Assembly (NCBI RefSeq): GCF_024713975.1
Contig: NC_091098.1
Coordinates: forward strand, 18,967,316 to 19,031,315
DNA length: 64,000 nucleotides
From: Paralichthys olivaceus
Taxonomy: Eukaryota; Chordata; Actinopteri; Pleuronectiformes; Paralichthyidae
Reading direction: 5' to 3'
This document shows, piece by piece, positions 51,018-63,340 of the stretch. Each line of letters begins with the position of its first letter. Positions within the stretch are counted from its first letter, which is position 1. The notes under the pieces are model-generated. The model saw only the letters and a list, made by a program, of their open reading frames with translations. It ran no database searches and was not told where the DNA came from. The position numbers were made by a program, and so were the translations under genes.

Positions 51018-54000
51018 ATGGCCCTGAACCCCAGCGCGGCGGGGAGGAAGGACCCGGAACGCGCCGGGGCCGCCGGACTCCACCCGGACGGCGGCGAGCC
51101 CCAGAAGAATTCAACCGCCACCTCGGCCCCGGCCAACCAAAATGGCGATCAGGCTGGATGTGGAGACGGTGTAATGCCCGAGCAAGAAGCCCCTGAGCGG
51201 CGGAGGAGCGCACCGACGGACGCCCGGAGCTTCAGCGGCTCTCCCTCGCCGGGCCCGAGACCGAGCGAGGAGCTGCCACGGAGAAATTTCCAAATCCCGA
51301 GGAAGGCGAGAGAACGGAAAGGTGGTGCCCACATATCGCTGCTCTTCTCAACAGAGCCCTACTGTCTTTTCATAATTCTGCTGCTGCATGTTGCTAGCCT
51401 GTTAGCTAGCTGGCCCCTACAGCTGGTTTATTAGATTTGACCCAAACGTCCAGCGGTGATTTTTAGGCTGCAATTAGATTAGCGTCATGCGGGTGGAGCT
51501 CAGGAGACAGTGGATCCATGTAGCGGGAGTAGTTTCAGCAGACACGGGGCTCATGTCCCCCCACCCCCCCTCAGTCACCGAGGTTGAGACCGACCGGGTG
51601 AAAGCTCACATTATCAGGTTCCTCCACCTTCTCCCTGGACCGTGATCGGGTTGAGCTGCAGCCGGAGGAAGGAGTTGTGTAGCAGCCATCACCTGACAAC
51701 ATGTGGGTGTCATTGACCTCAGTGAAGGGCATGGATTCATCCCCCCCACGTGCCTATAGAACACGGTTTCACTGTACCACGACATGTTTAATGCAAACTA
51801 AGGCTGTCCACCACCTGTCCCTGCCTGATGTCACAGGTACTAAGAGAGCCCCTCACCACAACATCCCACAATGCACTTCTCCCTGCTGCCTCCTGCCCTG
51901 ACTCTCAGAGAAGTAGAAGTACCATCAGCAAAGTGCCTGATGAACAGCAGTTGTCACAAACCTTGCTGTGACACATCAGTAGCCGATGTCGCTCCCAAAA
52001 AGCCAGACACCACTTCCCCATTCACTTGCAGTTGAGATGAGACAGGTGCACAGTGTGTGGGCAGCTTGTCCAGCAGCAGGTTTGATGCACAAGCTGCCCT
52101 GGGTGTAAACCTGAGGAGTGTGAGACAGACCTGGCTGTGTGTGTGTCTCTGGTCTGACATGTTTACTCAGTGTTGCGCCACAGCTCGAGGCCGACGCTAC
52201 ACCCAGGTGTCCAGTAGTGATGGTTTGGCTTCTTTGCATGTGATTTGGTTGAGACAATAAACCTCATGGAAATAAAGGCACATGTGAAGCTCGGTCCCAT
52301 GTGCAGTGGTTTGTTGTAATGGCTTCCTGCTCACTGTTGTGGATAAGAGCTTTTACAGTCTTTGTAACTTTCTCCTTCTCAAAGTGCTGCTGTGACGACC
52401 CGGCTGTACCTGATAAGACACAGGTTACAATATGAGATGACACCTGTTCTTTGCAGCTATGCTGAGCTGTAAAGACGGTGAATTCACTCCAGCTCACATC
52501 ACGTCCTCCTGCACCTGATATTTCTTTTCTACAATATCATAAAGCTCAGTTGTTGAGCTGAAACACAGAACATGTCCTCTCTCTGCCTAAGAAAGAACCA
52601 TATACTGTATATATATATATCTATCTTCACGCAAGATTACCTTATACATGAGAGGAGTGGTGTTATTTGCCTGATGCTGTGGCCGGCTCCTGCTGGTTAA
52701 CTTTGCACATGCACACATGTGATACAGATGCTAATCCACTGATCTCCCTCACTCTTTGCAGGCTTGTACAACTTTCTGCGGCCTGATAGTCGGGAGTTCG
52801 AGGACCTCGTGAAGATTTTGTCATCGTTTTATTTGGACTCATCATCACGAGCAGCCTTCTCCTACTCCAAGGCCAGGCTCATCTACAACGAACTGCTGGA
52901 GAAGGAGGTTGGTCGTTGTCTCCCTGTACCCCTCAAATGTCAACATTACAGCATTTCAGCTTCTCCCTCTTTCTATTCATGATATGTTTTTGTAGGTTGA
53001 AACAAACATTGTGAAATCACAACCAGCTAAGATGTTAAAACAACGCAGCAGTGTTTTAATTCCACAAGTGCTCTAGTGGCTCATGCAACAGGAAACACCA
53101 CACGCAGAGTACAGGCTTTTATAAATATTTTCATAATGTGGTCTTCCAAGTTGGATAGTCTACCAGAGTCGTGTATACAAGTGCTTAGACTTTGTGAGCT
53201 TCAGACGGCTGTAACTCATTGACTTTCTATACTTATCATGTGCCAGTTCATCGAGAAGCGCCGAGAGATGAAGCAGGAGGGGCGGACGGAACAAGAATTG
53301 ACTGAGTCGTACTGTTTCCTTTTTCCAGACAAAGCAAAGGTGAGCCCGTCTGATAAACTGTTCTCTTGTAGATGTTGGACAAGTTACAGAAGATTGTGAA
53401 CTTTGTGTGCTCTGTTGTTTGTATAGCTCCATTGGATCTGCGAGAAGGGTCTGTCTGTTGGACACTCCAAGATTACTACACTTGGAAATCCTTCAGTGGG
53501 TGAGTAGGTTTCTTGAATGCTGCTTTGGAGACTATTTTCCAACCTGAATAGAAGTCGATTGAAGATTTTTTACTGTGCTCATGACAGTAATGAGTATTTC
53601 CTGCCTTATTTGTTTCTGCACCTGAAGATGTCAAGTCTTATATTTTCACCTGATGAAATTGGCTCATCAACAGCCAGAAATGTCTCTGGCCAACTGTAGG
53701 AAATAAACAGTATATCTTTACTGTCTCCTTACAGTATAAACAACCATTTAGCAGCAATCAACATATACTGTTATGGTTTGAGTTTCAGAGCGAGAACATG
53801 TGGTGCTGTCATAAGACCACTTTCCTTTTCAAGTAAATGGGAAATGGTCTCAGGCTTCACAGGACCTCACTGTGTATTTTCATGGAGTTTAATGATCACA
53901 GTGCTTGTCCTCTAGTCTTATCTCTTATCTTGTCATTGTAGGTGTTTATCTCTCCAAATATTCAGATTTATTACAAATCAACCCTTTTGAAGTGGGCTCA

Positions 54001-54340
54001 TCTGGAGACATGGTCATTTTTAAAGTCATGAGGGTACGTCTGCTTCTTTAATTGTGTTAAAATGTCAGATTTTTGAAATTCTTGTGGGACTTGAAGGCAA
54101 CCCGTATGTCTTGTCTCTCAGGGCCGAATAAAGCACATCCACGAGAACATGCCTAAGAATGCAATGGAGCCCACACCCAAGTTTGACTGTAACTTGTCGA
54201 AAAGTGCCAACAGGGTAACATCTCTGCTGTCCTACAGGGCCTTTGAGCTCACACAGGTAAGAGCTGCGTCTGTCCCATTCACATTTTAAATGTATTGTGT
54301 ATGTATTTTATAAAAACTATCATTTCTTTGTTTTTAATGA

Positions 54341-54371
<31 letters not shown>

Positions 54372-57300
54372 TGTTTTAGCAATATTTTTATGAGTTTGCA
54401 TTTGATGAGATCAAGGCTCGACCCAGGCACGTGTGCCCCTACGCTGTGGTTTCCTTTAAGTACATAGGCAAAGAGGCTGCTGCGACTCCTATGACTGCAC
54501 ACAGGTACATGTTCCTGCAGCAAATGAGGAAACGCTCAAACGGTTGAGAGCTTGGCAAGACGTGAGCTACATCTGTGTTCTGTGTTTGTAAACAGGCCTT
54601 TTCTTTCTCCCCTTAACAGGTTTAATGCAATTTCCCCTGAAGGAAGTAAAGGTACAACGTTTTTTTCATATAATTGTCAAATATGTAAACAATATCTCTT
54701 TGTATTCTTTAATTGTTGTCATGTCCGTGTAAACTAGGATATGTATGATATGTATGGACATTTCACACCAGTTGCATAAAACGCTGCTGCAGGTTGGCAC
54801 CTGGATCTTAAACAACTGCTCCCATGTTAATCAGTATCACGGTGTGACTTCTTTAACTTAACACTTGGACTAGCCACTTAAAGAAGAGTGCGACACGACC
54901 AAAATATCAAAATTCAATGAAACAGCCAGTTGGAAAAATGTAAAGAGGAGTATGTGTGAAATGTTTTTTCCTTTGTAAAACCAGCAGTAGTTAGGAGTTA
55001 TGAAATAGTTATGAAAAGCTTTCTCTGACCTTTGACATGTTCTGTCGACACTCTTGCAGGGAAGAACTGCTACACTGTGTGGAGTGGTCCACTACTGAAC
55101 AAGGGTCAGGAGTTATTCCCAATCTGTTTACGATCGTCTTCGCGCCCCTACCTTCCTTTCAAACTGTGAGTATACATTTAAGCCGTTTTCAGTCATGACC
55201 TCCCGATAAAATCCAGAGAATTGGCTACGGAGTTTACCCAGAGTCCGCCTTTCACAAGTGCACGACACAGCGGGAGGTTTTCTGCACAGAAGTACACAAC
55301 AGCACCAAATCCTCCAGGTTATTCAGGTTAGAGATGGAGCAGCTGGAAGTGACGTATTAACTCCGCTGCGTGGATGTTTACAGCACCTCAACATCTTCAC
55401 TAGCACTTATCAGCACAAACTCTCCTGAAATCTTCGGTGTCTTCTATGTGTGTGCCTTTTCACTGGGAGGTATTCATCAATCCACCCACATGCTCGCGGT
55501 GAATCCAGCGGGGATCACCTGCTGTGTCCACACATCGACTTCTCTTGGATTTCTTCGGACTTTATACTAGGACGTCAGGTGGATAAAGTCTGTAGAAACC
55601 GCGGAGCGTCTCACTCGGACATTTGCGTTCACACATACACTTCCTCCGGAGGAACTGCGGAGTCCAGTGCATGTCTGAAAGCAGCTCTAGTGTCTCGCAT
55701 AATTCTTTGCATCTCTAGAAAACATCCACCGTGCTACTAGAACTTCTCTGTTAATCATTAGACACATCTTACCTCAAAAGACTTACGCGCTGAGCTATAA
55801 CACTACATTAATCTTGTTGAGGTGAGAAGGGGAGAATAGAAAGCACTTGTATATTATACAGACAAGTTTTTTTCAGGAATTGATTATGATTTGCTCTCTG
55901 ATATATCTCTGTGTGCTCTGCTGCAGGCCTGAGAAGCTGGAGATGAATCGGGGCATGCAGTTAGAGCAGGTGAAGCGAAAGATTCCCTCTGTGCTCTTTT
56001 CTTGGGACACCTACAGAGCATCACGGGAAGGTCAGTCCAGACCACACGTCTATATCTATAATTAAATGGTAGAAAAATGCCCTGGGCGTCTGGGCGGTAC
56101 TGCATTACTTGAAATTCAATTTATAAAGCTTTTCTAAGTAAGGAGTTTGCAGTATTTCACCTAAAACTCAGCACAGAGATTCTAACAAGATATAAGTTGT
56201 TTTCTAATTTACTTTTATTTGTCTGCAGTATTGAAGTGTGGGATGTCCTGCAGCCTGTTTGAGGTGGTGGATGGAAAAGGCAAACCGACCAACGGCAGCC
56301 TGGCAGCGCTGGTCAACAAACTGGAGAGAGACAGAATGGTGAGTCACTCATTACCTGTGATCTACCAGTTTATCACACTTGAAATTCCTAAAAATACATA
56401 ACCAGTTCACATCTAATCAACAAAATGAACTAAGTCCTGAATTCACAGTTGCAGGATGTCCAGTATCCCTCCAAAGAAAATACTTCTCTCTCAGAGAACA
56501 GGATCATAATCACATTTGTAACATTTAGTGTTATTTTGTTGCTTTTGTAGGAACAATATGGGAAAACAGACAACTTTCATACTGTAGATATAAACAAATA
56601 AATAAAGCTGGAAATGTCGTACACAAGTACACAAACCTGTCAAACATTACACTGACATTCTTATCGCTCACACAATGATACACCCTGGTGTTTCTGAGTG
56701 AAGTGTCTCCTCTCGTGACTCAGGTGCTGGTGAAGTCCTTGTTTGACCGGGGCTTTCTCTTCCTGCTCTCTTCAGCTCAGATGGTTGAGTCCAAAGGTAC
56801 TTAAGTGTTTTTTTCTATCCTTTACTTTCATGATTCTCAGTTGTATCAGCCGAACACCTACTTTTTGCCTTTAGTGAAAGATCAGCTTCAAAAGAAAGTG
56901 GCTGTTTGTTTTTTTCTAGAGCGGTGGGGGCGGACTGAGAAAAACCTGCAAGCATTATTCATCTTTCAGGAATCAAGGACGGTTGTTAAATATTGTAAGT
57001 ATTTTTCACCATCTGACCAAGATCCTTTCCAACATCTGCATGAAACAGAAAACAGTTCCTCACTTCTTCCCACTGAAACCTGAGCTGCTGTTATGACTTC
57101 TATTAAGCACCTGTCTCTAAACACCTATTATGTGGTTGGACATCTTGACACTGACACGTGTCCTTTATTTCAGCATCCAGACTGTTTGAGCCAGAGCTGC
57201 TGACAGCGGAGCCTCAGCCCGCCCACCTGTCCTCCACGGAGCCCTTCATCCCCGCTCTGCACTACTCGCTGTTCAAGCTGCGGCCTAACCCAGGCAAGGA

Positions 57301-60300
57301 CCTTAGCGCCGGGGTGGAGCGGCAGGCCACCGATTACCTTACGCGCATGGATTCGGGTACGGTGCGGCCGTTCATTCTGCCCGACTACAAATGTAACATG
57401 GATGATCGAATCAACCCGCTCCCGGTGCCCAGACCCAAATTTAACATGGATGCCATGCTTCGCTCTTATGTGCACAACCCTGCCAACTATATGTTACCCC
57501 TGAACAAGGCAAAGGACATCATGGAGAGAATACGAAACCCTGTACCTGTACCCGTACCCACACCCACACCCGTTCAAGCCCCAGTGGAATACAGCCCTGT
57601 GTCTGACTGGGGTGGCTCGGACAGGGGCTCGGACAGGGCAGAGAGACCCCCGGAGAGGCCAGCCCAGGAGAAACCACCACAAGACAGCAGCAGACGGCGG
57701 CCTGGGTTGGCCCATTCAAACGGAGCCCAGTTGCAGCACAAGCCCCACGTTGACTCTCAGCCTCAGCCCCAGAGGTTACGGTTGTCCCAGAATGAGTATG
57801 ACAAACACAAGATGAAGCAGCTGCTCAAGTTGATTCAGCTTCATAAGAAAGCACTAATAAAAGACCCTGAGAAGGAAAGGGAAGAGGACGGAACCTGGGA
57901 CGCCAACAATTTGAAGAGGAAGTTTGAGGGAGATGAGAGTGGAGGCATAAACAAACACCAGCGTACTGATCCGCTGAGCAACGGGGAGCCCAGTCAAGGT
58001 GAGGAGGGCTGCAGGGGTTTGTGTAACTTGATTTTAATCACATCTGGGTGCAGAACAAAGAGATCAGGCACACTGGTGTCTGAGTAGCTGGGGGCACTGG
58101 CCAGGTGCTCCCAGTTAACTTAATGGCACCAAATCCAGCTCATAAAGGAGCTGGAAGACAGAACGAGACACACAAGTCCCCGGCTCTGGGGTCTTCACAA
58201 AAGTGTAATGTAATCTTTGGTTTTTAAGAATTTCCTTCTACTTCCTCATAAGTTCAGTTTCTCTGAAATACTGATTATTGCATTAGTTCCACAACACAGG
58301 CTGATTAGTTTCAGTAATTCAGTTGAAAACAAAAAAACACTGCTACCCATTGGCACCATATCAATAACCCTGGTGCATTAGCTTACACCACAGTAAAATT
58401 ACTTGTTTATTTGATTATAAACACTTTGGTGTCAAGGTGGTTGCATTTTTATTGCTAATCCATGCAACTGCAGAACACTAGAAGCTGAAATAATCAATGC
58501 TCTTATGTTTGTGTCAGTCTGCACCTCGAGCAGTATTTTAACTCTTTTCAAATGAACAGCTATGCATACCTGTCTTTAAAATCCCTGTAACATACAGAAA
58601 ACCTTGGCTTCGTTATACGAATCAAATGAATTGTTTGTGTCCTACCAGGCATCCAAGCCGGTGAGATGGGAGATGAAGGTGGACACGGTGACAATCTGAC
58701 AGCTGTAATGGAAAGCATGGGCATCTATGACACTGATCTGAGGGCCCGTGGCAACGCCAACACCTCAGCGGTCAACGAGACGCAGCGCCTCCTCAAGATC
58801 CTGCTGGCCACTCTCAACAAAGCCGTGGCTCAGGGTTCAGTGTCTGTGCAGGTAAATCACGGTGAACCGTCGACGGGTTCAGGCAGCGGGGAGCCTTCTA
58901 TTCCTGACCCGGATTTTAGGAAACAACTTGAGCCAGCCTTGCAAACAAACTACACAGAGGTGAGACTGTTGTTTTGGAATATTTTAACATGTATTTAATA
59001 CGTGCATAGACCTGAAAATAACCAATGCTGGTGTTTTCTTTGCTCAGGAGGACATGGACTGTAGCCCTGGAAGTCCGTTCAGCGTCGGCTCCCCGCTAGA
59101 GCAAGCTCACACCTCAGATAACCCGACATGGGTTCTCCCCGTCAATGAAGGTACCTCGAAGCAGACAGTTAACACAGACCTCTCCCCTTTTCCTGGGCTG
59201 AGGCCTGAGCCGGAGGCCGTGAGAGCGACAGACAGTCAGCCAGAGCTGAAGACGCCTGCAGTTGTGGAAGTAAAAAAGGCAGCTGCAGCTACCACATTAC
59301 CAGTTTTAGAGGAGGTTCCCTTCAGGCCCTCCATCAGCCTGGACACCATCCTTAACCAGGAAATTCATAGTCTCACTTCTGACATTAAGAACATTATGCA
59401 GACTAACCACATCTGCTATACCTCGCAGCTACCACCACGGTTGGTTCCACGCGGCTGCTGGTTACCCAACAGCTGCTTCTCAGACTTTATCGCATCCTTC
59501 GTCTCCCCTGTCCCCACTCAGGGACACGTCAAAGCACTATGTGAGATGATGGACAAGTTGATCCCAGCCCCACCTGCTCCCTCGAAGGTCACTTCTCCAC
59601 CTCCCCCAGTAACAACGTCTAATCTTACAACACCACCCCCTGCCCCAATCCAGACTTCCAAAACTAAAGCGGAGTCCCCCCTGTCCAAGAGCACCCCCTC
59701 CTCCCAGAGTGATAAAATGGGCTCTATCAAAGAACCTGCATCCACAAAAGCTAAATCAGAAGTCGCCTCAACAGAGTTGGGGGGAGAAGTTTATTCTCCC
59801 TCTCTAACCACAACAGACTCTCCAGACGCTAACTCCCAAAACCCAAGCCTGCTTGCTGGCAGCCTCATTGGTCAGCTGAAGCCTGAGGTTTTCAGCAGTC
59901 TGGTGGAGATCTTTAAGGACGTCACGAAGAATACGGTGAAATTCTACATTCACTCTAGTGACGAGGGGGAGGAGAGAACTGTGTGCAAGGAGATAAAGGT
60001 AAAGGTTTAAATGATGACTTTAAATTGCTTGTTTCACCCAGTTGAAAATGCAGAGATATAACATTTATATATTAAAAAAAAATCTTCACAATTTTATTTG
60101 ACAAATGACCTTAACATTTATTAGATTGTAAAAATGACTCCTATAATTTTCTGTGGCTAAAATTGTTAAAACATGACTTTAAATCATTTACTGCCTATTA
60201 ACCATGCATGACTTTTCTTACTTATTCTTATTCTATAGATTTATTCAGGATCATGTTTTCTTTTTAGTATTCCAGCCAATAAGCCTTCCCATTATTCTGC

Positions 60301-63300
60301 TGTATATCATTTCACTTGCGTACACAAGTGAACACACGGATCGACACAAGGGAAATGTGAAAGGCCACACTAGCTCCCCTCTGTCACTATGTGTTCAGTG
60401 TCTCGGGGCTCTGCGCTCTCTGCATCTGTCAGTCAGTCAGCACTTGTATGCATAAGAGAGGAGGACATGTTCATCTGTCTGTCCCTAACAATTACATCTC
60501 TCCTGTCTGGCACGAAGGAGTACTTGAAAAGTCTTGGCAACAGCGAGTGCAGCCCGCAAACGTTTCTGGAAAACAGCGGCAGTTTAGACAAGCTCCTCAT
60601 CATCATTCAGAACGAGGACATCGCTGCGCACGTGCACAAGGTAGGAAGACCTCCTGTCACCCCTCTTCATAGTACATCACCTTCTCCCCAGTTTGTAATT
60701 CAGATGACTTGGCACCAGCAGATCTTGGCAGTTATCACACATAAAAATTAAAATGTTTTATTCATTTTTTACGTCTGCCCCAGGGTATTGTCCTATTTGC
60801 TATGTTTAATTTAATTACAGCATTATTTGCATGTTGTGTCAGGGTGTAAATAAAACACGAAACACAAGTTCAACTGATAAAAAAGGTCTATAAAACTAAC
60901 AAAAGCTTTTCACCCTTTAGATCCCGGCTCTGGTGTCGTTAAAGAAGTTGCCTTCAGTGAGTTTTGCTGGAGTGGACACTCTGGACGATGTCAAGAATCA
61001 CACTTACAATGAGCTCTTTGTGTCTGGAGGCTTCATGGTGTCTGACGAGTTTGTCCTAAACCCCGACCTTATCACGCAGGGTAAGTTTTACTTTTCTCTG
61101 TGGGAGCCGTGCCAGTTGGTGGAAATATTAACCGGATGATACTTCAGAGCTTACGTTGCCTGTTTTCTCCAGATCGGTTACAGGGGCTGCTGAAGTTCTT
61201 GGAAGAGCAGAGCTCCCCTGAACACCCCTGGCAGTGGAAGGTGCACTGCAAGTCCCAGAAGAAGCTGAAAGAGCTGGGGAGGTCAGTATCTCTGGAGATT
61301 TCCCAGAATTATCACATCAAAATGATTCTAGGCCATATTCAGGTGTGAGGAAACATCGCAACACTGTATGGATCTACTTTTGTGCTTTTCTTAAAGGTTA
61401 AACACCAACGCCATGGGGCTTCTGAACCTCCTGACAGCTTATCAGAAGAAGCACCTAGTGGAGTTCCTCCCTTATCACGAGTGTGACACTCAGTCGCGTC
61501 AGGCTCCTGATCTGGAATGTCTGATCAAACTCCAAGCGCAGCACACACAGCAACGGCACCTTATCTTCCTCACTGGTATCTTCATCCTAATCATTGTTAA
61601 CTTCATCCTCTCACATTTTATCTGACGCTAGCAAAAGAAAATGTGTGTTTAGGGTTCAGATGTTTGAGTGAGATGTTTTCTTCCCACATGCATTCTGGTT
61701 GAATAAATAATATACTTGATTATTATGTGATATTAAAGTATTTATTGTTGTGATGTGTTTTTACAGAGAGGCCATTTGAGATGTTTCTCCAGTTTTCCAG
61801 AAATGGAATAGTAATTGCAAGCATTGATGATGTAATGAGCGGATTCCACAGTCTGATTGGCTCCATTAATCAGAATGAGCTTCCGACGCCGCCCTCTACT
61901 GGTGGGTATCAGCAGCAGCAGCACTTAACACAAAACACTGGATTTCGTGACATTTCGCTGTAGTGTAATTGCTTTGCTAAATTGCCTTCTGTCCTATACA
62001 GTTAGCAGCAGAGTTTTTTTCAACACAAAGCTGTAAATGCATCTGCTGATAATGCAATTCTTTCTGCTTTTCTCTCTCTCTCACCCTCACCCTCTCTGCT
62101 GACTCCTTCTCTCGCAGTAGTGAATGATGAGTGTGTGGAGGAGGAAGACATGTCATTAGACTCTGATGATGGTGATGAGCCACCCACTATAGCCGATTCT
62201 GCAGAGCAGAACCAGATAGGAGAGAAGAAAAAGCCTCCGCAGCCGCCGCCACCAAATATGGAGGAGTTTCGTCCTCCGCTCCCAGACCAGCAGGTCACGC
62301 CTGAGAGAACTCCGACGCTGTCTGAGTACAGTGCTCTCAAAACCGCCATCTCTCAGTTCAAAGCCACCAACCAGATAGGTATAGGCTCTTCAGACATTGG
62401 CAGCTTGTCACCAGGAGGTTTTCCTGTGAATCCCCACCAGAGCTTCCTGTGTCCCTCAGCCTCGTGGTCATCCTACACTGGCTCTTCAAGCTACGCTGCC
62501 TCCCCAGCCTACCCAGCCTCGCCCTGCAGCACCACCCAGGAACAGGAGTATCGCACTACAGCTCCTGCCACGATCCCAACTCCCCCTGTCATGGCCACAG
62601 CAGGACCTCTTGCCAACCTGGCGTCCCTCCCCATGGAGGTCAAACCTCCCCCTCCACCTCATCTCATGATGCTTGGTCACACATATGGCTCGGACACTGG
62701 CGGAGCTGGGGTGACTGGGAACTCTCCACACACCACCTCCATCCCTTACACAAACCATTGCGACACAACCCAGCCAGTTTACATTGCTGGGACTCCCTCA
62801 CAACATGACAGGACAGTCAGTGGACCTGGGGAGGGAGTGTGGGGCACTGCAGGGACTAGCACTTGTGAGAGTGGCAGTGGCCAGGGCGTAGTCACATCAG
62901 GACTGTTGGACTCAAGTGGGCTCCCTAAGAGCGGGGAAGCCCTTGGAGGCAGCACCCCTGCTAGTCAAGGGAACAGGACTCAGGTGAATTGCACTGACAA
63001 CCTTGGATCCTCTGTGGGAATTCCCACAGTGGCCACCAGGGGGGGGTCAGTAGTCAGACCTAAGCTGCCTCCACATCCAATGTGTGCAGTTGGCTATGGG
63101 AGTATAGGTGGCATCCCTGGACAGATGGACCATGGGCCTATGCGGGGTGCAATGGGTCCTGGTTCTTTAGGGAGCTATCGAGGGAGAGGAATCCCACCAG
63201 GACTTTGGACTCGTCCAGGACGAGGACATGATCGGGGGGGCGGAGGTGGTCCCTGCTCCTGGGGTTACCCAGCAGGCAGGGGCAGGGCACAGGATTACTA

Positions 63301-63340
63301 CTCGGACTACACATACTCTCACAATTATGCCCCTGAATAG
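51018..63340 (+). CDS. tasor: Protein TASOR (HUSH complex scaffold), 22 coding exons
   Basis: The spliced frame (1827 aa) is a TASOR/FAM208A homologue. TASOR is the nuclear scaffold that joins MPP8 and periphilin in the HUSH complex, which spreads H3K9me3 over young retroelements and intronless DNA. Exons: 51018-51321, 52762-52907, 53247-53339, 53427-53499, 53942-54033, 54122-54256, 54380-54504, 54622-54653, 55060-55165, 55927-56030, 56229-56338, 56724-56796, 56920-56994, 57174-57998, 58649-58959, 59048-59998, 60518-60640, 60921-61080, 61173-61281, 61397-61575, 61767-61901, 62118-63340. Every junction keeps frame. It is longer than human TASOR (about 1670 aa), chiefly through low-complexity middle and tail segments. 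The exon 17 acceptor (GGCACGAAG) is the weakest edge. TASOR2 is less likely because similarity to TASOR runs through both conserved ends. Fish a or b copy not resolved. Confidence 0.9.
51322..52761 (+). other. tasor: tasor intron 1
   Basis: First and longest intron, 1.44 kb, donor AAAG|GTGGTG and acceptor TTTGCAG. CpG content falls away after about 51.7 kb. No repeat or exon-like segment was recognised. Confidence 0.7.
52762..54504 (+). other. tasor: tasor exons 2-7: pseudo-PARP domain region
   Basis: Residues about 102-322. The segment opens after the IPRKARERKG linker with SREFEDLVKILSS and includes ELLEKEFIEKRREMK, ICEKGLSVGHSKITTLGNPS, GVYLSKYSDLLQINPFE, KSANRVTSLLSYRAFELTQ and RPRHVCPYAVVSFKY. 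These correspond to the N-terminal TASOR domain (formerly DUF3715), a PARP-like fold lacking catalytic activity and needed for HUSH function in human cells. It is the most conserved part of the protein. Confidence 0.85.
54344..54370 (+). repeat. tasor: (CT)n microsatellite forming the polypyrimidine tract of tasor exon 7
   Basis: The CT array ends 9 bases before the acceptor TTTTAG|C at 54379/54380, so the repeat itself is the splice pyrimidine tract. Confidence 0.85.
54622..56994 (+). other. tasor: tasor exons 8-13: SPOC-like region
   Basis: Residues about 323-489. Blocks such as TVWSGPLLNKGQELFPICLRS, LEQVKRKIPSVLFSWDTY, VLKCGMSCSLFEVVD, LEREDRM-type linker, GFLFLLSSAQM and NLQALFIFQESRTV match the part of human TASOR assigned to a SPOC domain and the strands that follow. 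Introns are short except intron 9, which carries a transposon. Confidence 0.75.
55185..55682 (+). mobile_element. Non-autonomous DNA transposon (MITE-like), copy B
   Basis: A 0.5-kb element in tasor intron 9, inserted in the sense direction of the gene. It starts GTTTTCAGTCATGACC and ends GTGCATGTCTGAAAGC, whose reverse complement repeats the start imperfectly. It aligns with copy A at 41801-42304, and lengths differ by only a few bases. No transposase is encoded. Confidence 0.75.
57174..57998 (+). other. tasor: tasor exon 14: conserved block plus Pro-Val repeat
   Basis: Residues about 490-764. The first half (PALHYSLFKLRPNPG, LSAGVERQATDYL, RPFILPDYKCNMDDRINPLP) is regular protein that aligns with the middle of human TASOR. 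At 57538-57585 a degenerate hexanucleotide array encodes alternating Pro and Val/Thr. The rest is charged and disordered, with a helical RLSQNEYDKHKMKQLLKLIQ segment. Failure to splice here would end the protein after 30 extra codons at 58087. Confidence 0.75.
57999..58648 (+). other. tasor: tasor intron 14
   Basis: An intron of 650 bp, donor G|GTGAGG and acceptor CTACCAG. AT-rich; nothing else recognised. Confidence 0.75.
58649..59998 (+). other. tasor: tasor exons 15-16: disordered middle
   Basis: Residues about 765-1185. It begins with an ordered-looking TAVMESMGIYDTDLR and ETQRLLKILLATLNKAV, then passes into Ser/Pro/Thr-rich sequence with PPPP runs. Within it RPSISLDTILNQEIHSLTSDIKNIM is a helical island. 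It ends LIGQLKPEVFSSLVEIFKDV and KFYIHSSDEGEE. These islands, not the linkers, are the likely partner-binding parts. Confidence 0.7.
59999..60517 (+). other. tasor: tasor intron 16
   Basis: About 520 bp, donor AAAG|GTAAAG. The acceptor is placed at 60517/60518 because GAGTACTTGAAA resumes the family alignment there. The pyrimidine tract before it is modest, so an earlier acceptor within the upstream open frame (from about 60390) is possible. Confidence 0.6.
60518..61901 (+). other. tasor: tasor exons 17-21: conserved C-terminal domain
   Basis: Residues about 1186-1420. Blocks SLDKLLIIIQNEDIA, SLKKLPSVSFAGVDTLDD, YNELFVSGGFMVSDE, WQWKVHCKSQKKLKELGR, YQKKHLVEFLPYHECD, CLIKLQAQHTQQRH and GIVIASIDDVMSGF align well with human TASOR's C-terminal folded region (PIN-like). 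In the human complex this half of TASOR carries the MPP8 and periphilin contacts. Confidence 0.8.
62118..63340 (+). other. tasor: tasor last exon: acidic start, Pro/Gly-rich body, RGG-type tail
   Basis: Residues about 1421-1827. It opens with the family-typical EEEDMSLDSDD motif, continues through Pro/Ser/Gly-rich sequence, and ends in an Arg/Gly-rich tail (SYRGRGIPPG, GRGHDRGGGGG, AGRGRAQDYYSDYTY) with closing tyrosines. RGG/Tyr-rich tails often bind RNA or drive condensation; that role here is inference. Confidence 0.75.

Noticed and set aside
50783-51334. Antisense open frames of up to 117 codons over tasor exon 1
   Set aside because: They are by-products of GC-rich coding sequence on the other strand.
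55370-55740. Open frames of 66 and 96 codons in tasor intron 9
   Set aside because: They lie in the second MITE-like copy and are not shared with the first copy.
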